Positions 52,687 to 62,424 of a DNA stretch of 64,000 bases are shown one piece after another. The stretch's first letter is position 1, and the number at the start of each line of letters is the position of its first letter. The translations under genes and the position numbers were made by a program. The notes under the pieces were generated by a model. It had not been told where the DNA came from. It searched no databases and was given only the letters and a program-made list of their open reading frames with translations. Origin of the DNA: Pseudomaricurvus sp050633365 (GTDB lineage Bacteria > Pseudomonadota > Gammaproteobacteria > Pseudomonadales > Cellvibrionaceae); the NCBI GenBank assembly GCA_050633365.1, contig JBOEGJ010000035.1, positions 16,475 through 80,474 of the forward strand. Reading direction: 5' to 3'.

Positions 52687-54087
52687 TCACTGTCTACTCG
52701 CCTTTCTAGGCATGAATCTAACCACCCATGCGAGTGCTAGTATCACCACAAAAGTCGCGGCGTTGGCGGGTATCTGCAAGCTGAAATCCACGGTGCTGTG
52801 CATCAGCATTGCTAGAATGGCCATCAATGGCGCAAAGGCCATGGCTTGAAACAACAGGGTTCGTCGCTGGCGCATGGTTTGTACTGTGTGCTTGAGCGTG
52901 AGCAGGAGTAATGCGGCCAAGGGTAGGCAACCAACAATGCCGTGTTCGGCCACAAACTGAAAATAATCGTTGTGGGCGTGATCGTAGTAGAGGTTGATAT
53001 CGCTCTGGCGGTAGCGGGGAAAGGCGGTGTAGTAACTGCCCGCACCCGAGCCAAACAGCGGTTGGTCTTTGATCATGGTCCAGGTATCGCGGTTGACTTC
53101 GTCGCGGGTTTCTTTGGTAAAGGCGGTGGTCTCTAAACGCTCTTTGACTTTATCGATCCCAAACCAAGCGCCCACGATCAGCGAGTCGATCAAGACCAAA
53201 CTGATTAATAAAATAATACTGCCGCGAGTGATTCGTTTTGTCGCCCATAACCAAAAAAAGCCGGTCAAAATCAGGCTGGTGAAAAACGCCGTGTTGCCCA
53301 TGCGCGATTTGGTCAGCACCAAGGCAATTACCATCATCGCCAAACCAATTCGAACCCGTACTTTGGAGCCCAGTAGCGTCGTTAGAAAACGGCGGCCGCG
53401 CTCGCGCCAATTGCGCGAAGTATCTTGATACAAATCCGCCAGCAATAAACCGGTGCCGGTGGCAATGCTCAAAATCAGATAGTTGGCCAAATGGTTGCGG
53501 TTCCAAAAGGTACCGGTGGCCACGCCGTGGAATCCGCCTTTCTTGATAAAGAATCCGTATTCGATACCCGATAGGGTCATCAGTGCGCCATAAACCCCCT
53601 GAAAGACCCCACTGATCAGCAGCACGATGGCCAAGGTTCTGAGGCGATCGCGAGTGTTGATCAAGGCAACCACCAGAAACGCCAAGGCGGTAAAACACAG
53701 TGTGGTGCGGGCGTGAATCCAGGTAATGTGCGGGTCAATCGAGATCGATGTCCAAGCCGCCGGTTCCAGCGCGGCATCTAACGGGCGCAACAGCGCTACC
53801 CACTCAGACGGCAAAGGCAGCAACTGCAAAAACATCACCGCCGCAAACGCCAACAGACAAGTCAGCAAAGCTCGCGACTGGCGCAAGACCTCGCCCACCT
53901 TCACCCGCTCAGTGATAAACAGCCAGAGCCAACCGACTGTTAATCCAAAACTCACCAACTCCATCAGATGCCAAGCCCAAGGCCGGTTACTGCCTAAAGG
54001 CAACGGAATCCAGATCAAAAGAACCAACAACGACCAAAACAACCAGCGATCAGCGGGACGAGCAGAGTGAGAATGAGGCATGAACAT
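52687..54087 (-). CDS. O-antigen ligase / polymerase family membrane protein
   Basis: A 466-residue membrane protein with about eleven helices. A periplasmic Wzy_C region holds GTFWNRNHLANYLILSIATG, then TRDEVNRDTWTMIKDQPLFG-SG, YYDHAHNDYFQFVAEHGIVG (H-x-x-x-Q/EH pattern) and VDFSLQIPAN. This is the O-antigen ligase/polymerase family (Wzy_C), larger than the wzy-like gene of the main cluster. It may ligate or polymerise a second glycan; no sugar genes adjoin it. The start could be ATG 54087 or 54081. Its 3' end lacks the usual GATNCGA arm, and the block there runs the other way. Confidence 0.87.
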   Translation of the reverse strand: MFMPHSHSARPADRWLFWSLLVLLIWIPLPLGSNRPWAWHLMELVSFGLTVGWLWLFITERVKVGEVLRQSRALLTCLLAFAAVMFLQLLPLPSEWVALLRPLDAALEPAAWTSISIDPHITWIHARTTLCFTALAFLVVALINTRDRLRTLAIVLLISGVFQGVYGALMTLSGIEYGFFIKKGGFHGVATGTFWNRNHLANYLILSIATGTGLLLADLYQDTSRNWRERGRRFLTTLLGSKVRVRIGLAMMVIALVLTKSRMGNTAFFTSLILTGFFWLWATKRITRGSIILLISLVLIDSLIVGAWFGIDKVKERLETTAFTKETRDEVNRDTWTMIKDQPLFGSGAGSYYTAFPRYRQSDINLYYDHAHNDYFQFVAEHGIVGCLPLAALLLLTLKHTVQTMRQRRTLLFQAMAFAPLMAILAMLMHSTVDFSLQIPANAATFVVILALAWVVRFMPRKASRQ

Positions 54088-54126
54088 CAGAGATTAAAAA
54101 AGTGAGGGGCTATGGTAAATGGCCAA

Positions 54127-54490
54127 GCGGATGGGGGCAATGAGTAACTAATAACTAGTAACTAGTGACTGAGTAACTGAGTAGCTAGGAAAAGAAAAAA
54201 CAGAAAACCAGAAAAAGAATGAGCGCTTTAGCGTCGGCGTAAGACACTAGCCCATAGGACCCGCATCCCGTCACTTGCACCCTTTAGGGTGCCCCGTATC
54301 CGTCTTTTCTTATCCTAGCAACTAGTCCCTAAGATTCGCATCCCGTATCTGTCTTTTCTTTTCCTAGCCCCTAGCCACTAGCCCCTAAGATTCGCAGCCC
54401 GTCACTTGCACCCTTTAGGGTGTCTCGCAGCCCGCATCTCGAATCTCGAATCTCGAATCTCGAATCTCGAATCTCGAATCTCGCTACCCG
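54127..54490 (-). repeat. Composite repeat, arm-loop-arm
   Basis: Near 54136-54190 a degenerate CTAG-rich element with GGAAAAGAAAA in forward orientation. From 54255 on, reverse elements: CACTTGCACCCTTTAGGGTG (54274, 54403), CTTTTCTTTTCCTAGCCCC-type words, CTAG words, and six CTCGAATC units ending near 54482, close to the lptG stop. Confidence 0.92.
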
Positions 54491-54506
54491 CAGCCCCTAG
54501 CCCCAC

Positions 54507-55565
54507 CTAACACTTCCTCAACAAATAAATCCCAACCCCCGCGCACACCAACAGTGGCAGTGCCACGGCAATCAACGGTGAAAAGCCAAACACTAAACTG
54601 GCGGGACCGAGTAGGTCTTGTGTGGTTCTGAAGACGATGCCGACGATGACGCCGGTGAAGATTCGCTGCCCCATGGTGACTTGGCGCAGTGGGCCAAAGA
54701 TAAACGATACAGCGATAAGCACTAAGCTGGCAGTAGCCAGTGGCTGTAGCAGTTTCTTCCAAAAGGCCAGCCAGTATTCGCTGCTGTCGAGTTCTTGTTG
54801 TTGCAGGTATTGCGCGTAGGAATAGAGGTTTTGTATCGACAGGGCTTCGGGGCGCAGCACCAGAACATTGAGCAGTTTGGGCGAGAGTTCGGTATTCCAG
54901 CGACGCCAGTCGTATTGATGCACTTGCACGCCATCGGCGGTGATCAAGCTCTCTTGGCCCTCTTCTTCGAGCCAGTGATCGCCTTGGTAAATGGCGGTTT
55001 GGGCAAAGCTCGATGCCGTAAGTTGGCCTTGTTCATCAAAGCGATAGCGCGTCACGCCGTAGAGCCGGCCATTGGGCAGCACGGCGTTAAAGTGCATGAA
55101 CTCACTGCCTTCACGATTCCAAAGACCGTGGCGAGATTCCAGCGCTTTTTTGTCGCCCTGTGCAATGGCACGGCGGCTGTCGGCGATTTGATCGGTTAGT
55201 GGCGTCACGTACTCGCCCAGGCCGATACTGAGCACAATAAACAGTAGCACCGGTTTCATTACCGACCAGGTAATTTGCACGACGGAAACGCCCGCCGCGC
55301 GCATCACCACCAGCTCACTGGAGCTGGCTAAGATTCCCAACCCCACCAAGCAGCCCACCAACGCCGACAGCGGAATGTTGCTGTAAATGCGACCGGGCAA
55401 GGTGAGGCCTACGTAAGCGAGCGCCTCGGCAAAGTTGTAGTTACCTTTAAGCTCGCCCAGTTGATCCACCAGCGCGGCAATAGCATCTAAAGAAACGATG
55501 ACCAACAACACCATAGAGACAGCACCAATCACTGTGCGAGCGATGTATTGATTGAGTTTACGCAT
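54507..55565 (-). CDS. lptG: LPS export ABC transporter permease LptG
   Basis: A 352-residue inner-membrane subunit of the LptB2FG transporter, which extracts lipopolysaccharide from the inner membrane and feeds the Lpt bridge. N-terminal membrane helices (RTVIGAVSMVLLVIVSLDAI, PLSALVGCLVGLGILASSSE), the conserved ELVVMRAAGVSV segment, a periplasmic beta-jellyroll (about 135-255) and C-terminal helices (PLATASLVLIAVSFIFGPLR). AGGAGG eight bases before ATG sets the start; it overlaps lptF by 8 bases. The 3' end borders a repeat. Confidence 0.95.
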   Translation of the reverse strand: MRKLNQYIARTVIGAVSMVLLVIVSLDAIAALVDQLGELKGNYNFAEALAYVGLTLPGRIYSNIPLSALVGCLVGLGILASSSELVVMRAAGVSVVQITWSVMKPVLLFIVLSIGLGEYVTPLTDQIADSRRAIAQGDKKALESRHGLWNREGSEFMHFNAVLPNGRLYGVTRYRFDEQGQLTASSFAQTAIYQGDHWLEEEGQESLITADGVQVHQYDWRRWNTELSPKLLNVLVLRPEALSIQNLYSYAQYLQQQELDSSEYWLAFWKKLLQPLATASLVLIAVSFIFGPLRQVTMGQRIFTGVIVGIVFRTTQDLLGPASLVFGFSPLIAVALPLLVCAGVGIYLLRKC

Positions 55566-56679
55566 GAGTGTTGCCTCCTGCGCGTTTGGCTCGCATCTTC
55601 AGGCGCAAGCCGGGCCAGATCAATAACATGATGGCGATGGCGAGCGCGCCACCGTGTACCGCCCAAATACTGATCCAGGGGGAGATGTTATCTTCTTCGA
55701 CCATGCCGCGCGCGCCATTGAGCGATACCAAATAAACGATGTAGAGCAAAATCGCCGGGATCATCTGCACATAGCGCCCTTGGCGTGGATTGGTTTTGCT
55801 GAGCGGTACGGCCAGCAGAGTCACCACCAACACCAGAACCGGCAGAGAAAAACGCCAATGCAAAGCTGCGATGTTTTCGCTGGCGGTTGAACCAATCAAC
55901 TCCAACGTGGGTAAGGAGTCAGCTTTTACCGAGCGGCGTTTGTTGGCGTTGTCGTTGGGTAGGTGCTGCCAGTAAGTTTCGAAAGCCACCACTTGGTAAT
56001 CGTTTTCGCCGGGATTACCGCTGTATCGATAACCGTCTTTGAGCTTAAGGTAGTTTTGCCCCGACTGAGGATCGATCACTTGCTCGCCCGTGCGCGCAGT
56101 AATCACCGCCAGACCGGTTTTGTCTTGATCCATGGAGTCGCCCATTTCGGCCATGAACACTTGTTGCATAACTTTTCGGTCATCGCTCAACTGTTCGGCG
56201 TAGGTCACGCCAGCTCCACCCTGGGTCGCCTGAAAGCGCGCCGGTGACAGATGATCAAATTCGCTGCGCTGTTTTTGATCTTTTAAGATCGCCTCGGCTT
56301 TTTCTATACCAATCGGGCTGATAACCAAGCTCAACAAAGCCACGATAACCGCAACAAAGGCGGCGGGCATAAAGCTGTATCCCACCAAGCGCTTTTGGCT
56401 CATGCCACAGGCGGATAACACTACCATCTCACTTTCCATATAGAGACGGCCATAGGCCAGCAGAAATGCGATGAACAGACCCAAGGGCAGAATCAATTCT
56501 AAGAAGCCGGGCATGCGATAGCCCATAATGGCAAACAATACCTCTGGCGATAGTTTACCCGCGGCAGCCTCGGCCAAATACTTCACAAAACGACCGCTCA
56601 TAATAATAAGCAGCAGCACTCCACTGACGGCGATCATACTCACCATCACTTCGCGAGCTAAATATCGGAAAATAATCAA
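55558..56679 (-). CDS. lptF: LPS export ABC transporter permease LptF
   Basis: The partner permease of LptG, 373 residues if started at TTG 56679 (IIFRYLAREVMVSMIAV, the usual LptF N-terminus). The frame is open up to an ATG at 56799, which would add 40 residues not typical of the family. Visible: LELILPLGLFIAFLLAYGRLY, ESEMVVLSACGMSQKRL (coupling helix to LptB), a periplasmic jellyroll and LPVLVLVVTLLAVPLSKTNPRQGRY near the end. It is divergent from pepA, as in many gammaproteobacteria. Confidence 0.94.
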   Translation of the reverse strand: MIIFRYLAREVMVSMIAVSGVLLLIIMSGRFVKYLAEAAAGKLSPEVLFAIMGYRMPGFLELILPLGLFIAFLLAYGRLYMESEMVVLSACGMSQKRLVGYSFMPAAFVAVIVALLSLVISPIGIEKAEAILKDQKQRSEFDHLSPARFQATQGGAGVTYAEQLSDDRKVMQQVFMAEMGDSMDQDKTGLAVITARTGEQVIDPQSGQNYLKLKDGYRYSGNPGENDYQVVAFETYWQHLPNDNANKRRSVKADSLPTLELIGSTASENIAALHWRFSLPVLVLVVTLLAVPLSKTNPRQGRYVQMIPAILLYIVYLVSLNGARGMVEEDNISPWISIWAVHGGALAIAIMLLIWPGLRLKMRAKRAGGNTHA

Positions 56680-57079
56680 AAGTTGAGACCTGCTGGGTAA
56701 ATAGACGGCTGAGCCATAAATTTGTTTCTCTAAAGCGCCTTGAAAGTTTTGCTCGAATCCGGCCATAGCGTAAACTAGTGGGCTATCACGCTGGCTCAAT
56801 CCAATCTAAGCTTGTGCGGATGTTTCAGCTAAGCTTGTATTCGATCCGCGCCGTTATCAATGATAGCAGCCCAATTTTCGGGGTTACCTGCGATGCTAAG
56901 CGTTATCGTTAGTGGCATCGAGGCCTTAATTGGGCCCGCCGATTGATTGCAGCGCTACATTATTCGTTTATTGGTTATCGCGCGTTTTTACAGTACCCAT
57001 CATAGTGTGGGCTTAACGTGTGACAACAGACTGTCGGGCATTATCCCGCAAACCAACATTTTTGTCTCGGGGAAGGACT
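56680..57079. promoter_or_regulatory. lptF-pepA divergent promoter region
   Basis: About 400 bases between the chosen starts of lptF and pepA; both promoters must lie here. No heptamer arrays are present. I cannot assign -35/-10 boxes with confidence. Confidence 0.5.
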
Positions 57080-58570
57080 ATGGAATTTCAGGCTAAAGCC
57101 GCCTCACCACTCTCGCTGCGTACCGCCACTCTGGTATTGCCTATTTTTGACAACGGCAAGCTATCGGGCGCTTCGGACGAGCTGGATAAAGCCAACGGTG
57201 GCCTTATTCGTAAACTGATCAAACAGGGCGATGCCAAAACCGCTCTGGGCAGTACCTACCGCCTGATTAACCTCGAGGGCTGCAAAGCCGAGCGAGTTGT
57301 CCTGTTGGGCTTTGGCAAAGCCAAAGAGACCCTGTCGGGCGACAAGTTTGATAAGGCTCTGACAAAAGCCGCCGCAGCGGTGAAGGCCGGCGCCGGTAAA
57401 GACGTGACTCTGGATCTGGGCGACATCGAAGTTGACGATCGCTGTGAGGGCTGGAAATCTCGCCAAACCGCTAAAATATTCACCAATGCGCTCTATCAGT
57501 TTTATCAGCTAAAGAGCAAAAAAGCGCCTGTGATCAACCTGAAAAAAGGCACCTACTTGGTGGCCGAAAAAGGCCAAACCAAAGCCGTGGGCGAAGCCCT
57601 AAACGACGGTACCGCGATTGCCGCTGGCATGGCGCTGGCCAAAGATTTGGGCAACCTGCCCGGCAATATTTGCACCCCCACCTACCTCACCAAAGAAGCT
57701 AAAAAAATGGCCAAGGGCAATACCAAGCTCAGCGCCAAGGCTTTGAATGAAAAACAAATGCGCGATCTGAAAATGGGCTCATTGCTGTCGGTATCGGCCG
57801 GTAGCGACGAAGAAGCGCAATTGATCGTGATGGAGTACAAGGGCGGTAAAAAGACCGAAAAGCCTATCGTCTTGGTGGGTAAAGGCATCACCTTTGATAC
57901 CGGTGGTATCAGCCTCAAGCCCGGCGCCGGTATGGATGAAATGAAGTACGACATGTGCGGCGCTGCCAGCGTCATTGGTGCCATGCGTGCGATTACCGAC
58001 ATGCAGCTGCCATTGAATGTGGTGGCTGTGGTTGCCGCTGCCGAGAACATGCCTAACGGTCACGCCACCAAGCCTGGCGATATCGTTACCTCTATGTCGG
58101 GTCAGACCATCGAAGTCCTCAATACCGATGCCGAAGGCCGTTTGGTGCTGTGTGATGCACTCACTTACGTTGAACGCTTCAAGCCCAAAGCGGTTGTGGA
58201 TGTTGCCACACTCACTGGCGCCTGTGTGGTGGCACTGGGCAAACACGCCACCGGCCTGTACAGCAATAACGATGAGCTGGCAGAGCAACTGTTAGAAGCC
58301 GGACAAAACGCCGGTGACAAAGCCTGGCATATGCCACTGTGGGACGAGTACCAACAGCAGCTCGACAGTAACTTTGCCGACATAGCCAACATTGGCGGCC
58401 CCGGTGGCGGCAGTGTTACCGCAGCCTGTTTCTTGTCTCGCTTCACCAAGTCTTACGACTGGGCACACTTGGATATCGCCGGTACCGCTTGGTTGGGTGG
58501 CGGCGCTAAAGGCGCAACCGGTCGCCCGGTGGCGATGCTGGTTGAGTTCTTACAGCAGCAATCGCTTTAA
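57080..58570 (+). CDS. pepA: Leucyl aminopeptidase
   Basis: A 496-residue M17 cytosol aminopeptidase that removes N-terminal residues from peptides. Relatives also bind DNA in Xer recombination. The variable N-domain runs to about 165. The catalytic domain contains VGKGITFDTGGISLKPGAGM (Lys, Asp metal ligands), CGAASVIGAM, the signature NTDAEGRLVL (Asp, Glu, Arg) and VVDVATLTGACVVALG. GGAAGGA before ATG 57080 sets the start; an in-frame start 60 bases upstream is less likely. It is followed by holC, the usual order. Confidence 0.95.
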   Translation: MEFQAKAASPLSLRTATLVLPIFDNGKLSGASDELDKANGGLIRKLIKQGDAKTALGSTYRLINLEGCKAERVVLLGFGKAKETLSGDKFDKALTKAAAAVKAGAGKDVTLDLGDIEVDDRCEGWKSRQTAKIFTNALYQFYQLKSKKAPVINLKKGTYLVAEKGQTKAVGEALNDGTAIAAGMALAKDLGNLPGNICTPTYLTKEAKKMAKGNTKLSAKALNEKQMRDLKMGSLLSVSAGSDEEAQLIVMEYKGGKKTEKPIVLVGKGITFDTGGISLKPGAGMDEMKYDMCGAASVIGAMRAITDMQLPLNVVAVVAAAENMPNGHATKPGDIVTSMSGQTIEVLNTDAEGRLVLCDALTYVERFKPKAVVDVATLTGACVVALGKHATGLYSNNDELAEQLLEAGQNAGDKAWHMPLWDEYQQQLDSNFADIANIGGPGGGSVTAACFLSRFTKSYDWAHLDIAGTAWLGGGAKGATGRPVAMLVEFLQQQSL

Positions 58571-58580
58571 CACTGACCGC

Positions 58581-58603
58581 GAGTCTCTCTAACCCGGAGA
58601 CTC
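58581..58603 (+). other. Hairpin in the pepA-holC gap
   Basis: Inverted repeat GAGTCTC / GAGACTC with a 9-base loop, between the pepA stop and the holC start. No T run follows, so it is not a classical terminator; perhaps it attenuates holC. Confidence 0.45.
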
Positions 58604-58638
58604 TCTTACCCAAAGAACCGAGAGACATTTCACTCACC

Positions 58639-59082
58639 ATGACACGCATTGATTTTTATGTGCTGGCCGACTCTAGCGCTGAAAAGCGCTATGAGTTTGC
58701 CTGTCGGCTCACCCAAAAAGCCCAGCATGTGGGGTCTCGGGTCTACCTTGCCGTGGACGATGCCAATCAGGCCAAACAGCTGGATAATCTACTCTGGGAA
58801 TTTCGCCCCGAGAGTTTTGTTCCCCACGACTGTGAAGGAGAAACCACACTGCAAGCACCGGTTCAAATCGGCTTTGGCGATGATTGTGGCGATCATCACG
58901 ATGTGTTGATCAATCTAAAATCGTCCATTCCCGAGTACTTCAGCCGCTTTGAGCGCCTGATCGAAGTGGTCTGCCAGCAACAAGAGGTTTTGACACAAAC
59001 CCGAGAAAATTTTACCTTTTACCGTCATCGTGGCTATCCCATCAAATCCCACGATATGCGCCCGCAAGTGGCCAACGGTTGA
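58639..59082 (+). CDS. holC: DNA polymerase III chi subunit
   Basis: A 147-residue subunit of the clamp-loader complex that links the polymerase to single-strand binding protein. Visible: RIDFYVLADSSAEKRYEFAC at the N-terminus, KAQHVGSRVYLAVDDANQA (typical QAxxLDxLLW follows), FVPHDCEG and PVQIGFG, with the chi family's DVLINL. Length is normal. It lies after pepA and before the acidic repeat protein; in related genomes valS usually follows, but it is not here. Confidence 0.93.
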   Translation: MTRIDFYVLADSSAEKRYEFACRLTQKAQHVGSRVYLAVDDANQAKQLDNLLWEFRPESFVPHDCEGETTLQAPVQIGFGDDCGDHHDVLINLKSSIPEYFSRFERLIEVVCQQQEVLTQTRENFTFYRHRGYPIKSHDMRPQVANG

Positions 59083-59124
59083 TCCGATAACCGCCGTTTA
59101 TACAATAAGAACACAGAGCAATCG

Positions 59125-61233
59125 ATGAGCGAAGAAAAACGCGAAACCAAACAGGCACTATTGGGAGAATTGGAATCCATCAAGGATCTTCTCTCTGAGG
59201 ATGAATGGGATGATATTCCCGTACTGAGCGATACGGTGTCTGAGCCATCGCCCAGTCAAGATTCCTCTAAGGCCAAGGAAACTGAATCGCCCGTTGAAAC
59301 CAGCGCCCAATCACTGACAGCATCCGAACCTGACGAAACCGAGCCCAGTGCCGTGTCGTCAAACGAACCGGTGGATCAACAGCTTGATTTGATGAGTTCG
59401 ACACAATCGGCGTCTCTCGAGTTAGATTTAGACCTAGACTTAGACAAAGAAGACGACGAATTCTCGCTGGCCGCCGCCCATATCGATACGCCCCCCGCCG
59501 ATCAATCTCTGGCGACTCATTACCCAGACGGCACCGCCATTGATTCCAGCGCTGCCGACTTCATCTCCAACGATAGCGATGATGAAAGCCGTACAGAGAA
59601 TCCGAAAAACACCGCGGACAAGACTCAGTCCATCAGCGACAGCCACAGCTCGGACATCGACAGCGCCGTCGACAAACTGAACTTGGATCTGAGCCTCGAA
59701 CTTGAAAGCGACTATAACGACTATGATGACAGCTTTGAGGCTGACATCTCAGAAACTGCCGACCCAGTAACAGAAGAAACCTTTGGCAACCCGTTTGCAT
59801 CAACGGCGGGCGCCAGAACCGAGAACAACAGTACCGAGAACAGCAGCACCGAAAACAACAGTACCGAGAGCGATAGTCTTGAGAGCGATAGCAATGAGCT
59901 AAGCGCGTCCAATGCAGACACTGCCGCAGACGTTGATAGCCTGACGCCGATCGGCGAAGCCAGTAACACCAATCAAGACCACCTCAGTTCTGATCTAAGT
60001 TCTGATCCAAGCTCTGATCAAGAAGACAGGCTCGAGTACGAGAAGTTAGATGATCAGTTTCTGGCCGACAATGTTGAAAAAATTGAAGCAGCCCTCGAAC
60101 ACGATTACGAAGAACTGATGCACGCCGACGACAAAAACGATGCAGACGCCGGCAATAACGACCTTAACGAAGAGATCGTTATTGACGACAAAACCGTTGA
60201 TGTCTCGCCGCTTGATGAACTATCGATGGATGAGCTATCCCTAGACGAATTATCGCTCGATGAGCTCTCACTCGATGAACCCAAGCTCGACCAATTAGCA
60301 CTCAATGAACTGCCGATCGATGAGGCCGTCATTGAAGATCACGTCATGAGCGATCACATTACTGACCAAGATAAGCTCATGCACGCCGAGAAGCCATCTG
60401 ACATAGATATCACTCCGGCCGCTGAATCTGCCTCCGACAATACTGATGAACATACGCAGGCACACGCGCTAGACTCAGTTGCAAATGCCGAGACTGCCCT
60501 AGAAACTGATTCACAAATAGCCGCTGAAACAGGCGCTGAGACAGACGCAGAAGCAGGCACAAAAGTAGACAGTGAAACACCGGCAGCTGAAGAATCCCTT
60601 GCGGATCAAACCGCAAGCGACGAATACCAACACGACGCCTTCCCAGAGCTGACCGACAGCACACAATCGGACTCGACCTTGTTCGCCTCTTTGTCCCGTG
60701 ATTACGGCAACGACGATGACTCGAACCACGCTGACTCTCGTGACCAAGACAGTGACCAAAACAGCGACCAAACCGACGCGGATGAGCAATTGCCTCCTGG
60801 AGTACTGCCGGGCCAGCAGAGTCTCTTTACCGGAGAATCTCGCACAGCCAAAGCCGACGGTGACGAGCCCTACGTAAGACCAGAGCGCCCCACCCGCGCC
60901 ACCGGCGAAAACCCGTTTTTACCCAAACACATTCGCGATCGCCTGCACACCAACAAAACACTGGTCGACATCATTAAAGAAACGCCATTAACGCAGCCAA
61001 CCGCCGCGCCAAAACCCGAGGCAGAACCAGTCGCAAAACCGGTGGCAGAACAAGTCCAAGAAGCGGTTATCGAGCAACTACCGCCGCAACTGTCGCCCGA
61101 GCGAGTGCATCATATGGTTGAAGACGTGATAGCGCTGTACATGCCACGTATCGAAGCAGAATTGCGTGAGCGCTTGTTGGTAGAGCTTCGCAGAGTGGAG
61201 CCTGATGAGGGAGAAAAGCCTGAAGAGGGTTAG
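59125..61233 (+). CDS. Large acidic repeat protein of unknown function
   Basis: A 702-residue, strongly acidic, Asp/Glu/Ser/Thr-rich protein without signal peptide or membrane helix. Low-complexity repeats: a LDLDLDLDKEDDE block near residue 100, a STENSSTENNSTES block near 230, and repeated LDELS/MDELS pentads near 365-390. Only two parts look folded or conserved: the start (KRETKQALLGELESIKDLLS) and the last ~130 residues, with RPTRATGENPFLPKHIRDRL, LVDIIKETP and a final helix (VHHMVEDVIALYMPRIEAEL). The ends probably dock to partners with a long disordered linker between. It directly follows holC in the same direction (42-base gap). The function is not known to me. Confidence 0.8.
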   Translation: MSEEKRETKQALLGELESIKDLLSEDEWDDIPVLSDTVSEPSPSQDSSKAKETESPVETSAQSLTASEPDETEPSAVSSNEPVDQQLDLMSSTQSASLELDLDLDLDKEDDEFSLAAAHIDTPPADQSLATHYPDGTAIDSSAADFISNDSDDESRTENPKNTADKTQSISDSHSSDIDSAVDKLNLDLSLELESDYNDYDDSFEADISETADPVTEETFGNPFASTAGARTENNSTENSSTENNSTESDSLESDSNELSASNADTAADVDSLTPIGEASNTNQDHLSSDLSSDPSSDQEDRLEYEKLDDQFLADNVEKIEAALEHDYEELMHADDKNDADAGNNDLNEEIVIDDKTVDVSPLDELSMDELSLDELSLDELSLDEPKLDQLALNELPIDEAVIEDHVMSDHITDQDKLMHAEKPSDIDITPAAESASDNTDEHTQAHALDSVANAETALETDSQIAAETGAETDAEAGTKVDSETPAAEESLADQTASDEYQHDAFPELTDSTQSDSTLFASLSRDYGNDDDSNHADSRDQDSDQNSDQTDADEQLPPGVLPGQQSLFTGESRTAKADGDEPYVRPERPTRATGENPFLPKHIRDRLHTNKTLVDIIKETPLTQPTAAPKPEAEPVAKPVAEQVQEAVIEQLPPQLSPERVHHMVEDVIALYMPRIEAELRERLLVELRRVEPDEGEKPEEG

Positions 61234-61236
61234 GGT

Positions 61237-61706
<470 letters not shown>

Positions 61707-61712
61707 CAAAAC

Positions 61713-62186
61713 CTAATTTATATCCAAAAGCTCAACATCAAAAACAAGCGTCGACCCCGGGGTGATAATCCCCGCCGAGCGATTGCCGTAAGCTAGATCA
61801 CTGGGAATAAACAAACGGGTCTTTTCACCCACGCTCATCAGTTGCAGGCCTTCTTGCCAGCCTTTGATCACCTGATGTAATCCAAACGAAATGGGTTGGC
61901 CACGATCCACCGAGCTATCAAATACAGTGCCGTCGATTAGGGTGCCGTGATAATGCACTTTTACGGTATCTCTAGGGCCGGGTTTTTCCGAGCCAGAGGC
62001 TTTTTCCAGCACCAGATACTGCAGACCAGATGCGGTGGTTTGCACGCCTTCTTTGGTTTTATTGTCGGCTAAGAATGCGGCGCCTTTGGCCAGGTTCTCA
62101 GCCATGCTGCTTTTATTGGCCGACGCCTTTTGAATCAAAAAGAAGGCGACGCCTATCACCAATACCGCTATCAGGATTTTTCCCAT
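61713..62186 (-). CDS. FKBP-type peptidyl-prolyl cis-trans isomerase
   Basis: A 157-residue prolyl isomerase. An N-terminal hydrophobic helix (ILIAVLVIGVAFFLIQ) acts as anchor or uncleaved signal, then a short linker and one FKBP domain (about 50-157): VKVHYHGTLIDGTVFDSSVD, PISFGLHQVIKGWQEGLQLM, GEKTRLFIPSDLAYG and GSTLVFDVELLDI. The usual active-site residues (Tyr, Asp, Trp, Tyr) are visible. It should assist folding in the periplasm. GGAG precedes the ATG. The short N-terminal part replaces the dimerisation domain of FkpA/Mip, so it is a minimal form. Confidence 0.92.
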   Translation of the reverse strand: MGKILIAVLVIGVAFFLIQKASANKSSMAENLAKGAAFLADNKTKEGVQTTASGLQYLVLEKASGSEKPGPRDTVKVHYHGTLIDGTVFDSSVDRGQPISFGLHQVIKGWQEGLQLMSVGEKTRLFIPSDLAYGNRSAGIITPGSTLVFDVELLDIN

Positions 62187-62424
62187 CGATGAAACTCCAA
62201 CAACTGTTAATGAATAATTCTGTGGGTAAGCCTCTTTAGCAACCCGTAAAGAGGCACGTTACCTGAGAGTCTGGCCCCTGTCATCCCTCTGAATCTGTCG
62301 CTCTTCTCATTATTGCCATCCTCACTCTTGTTGCGCTCCTCACAGCGATTGGAATTTTCATCACTTTCGCTTCAGAACGCGATAAACTAGCTAACCTGTC
62401 TGCAATACATTCACGAATCGTCAC

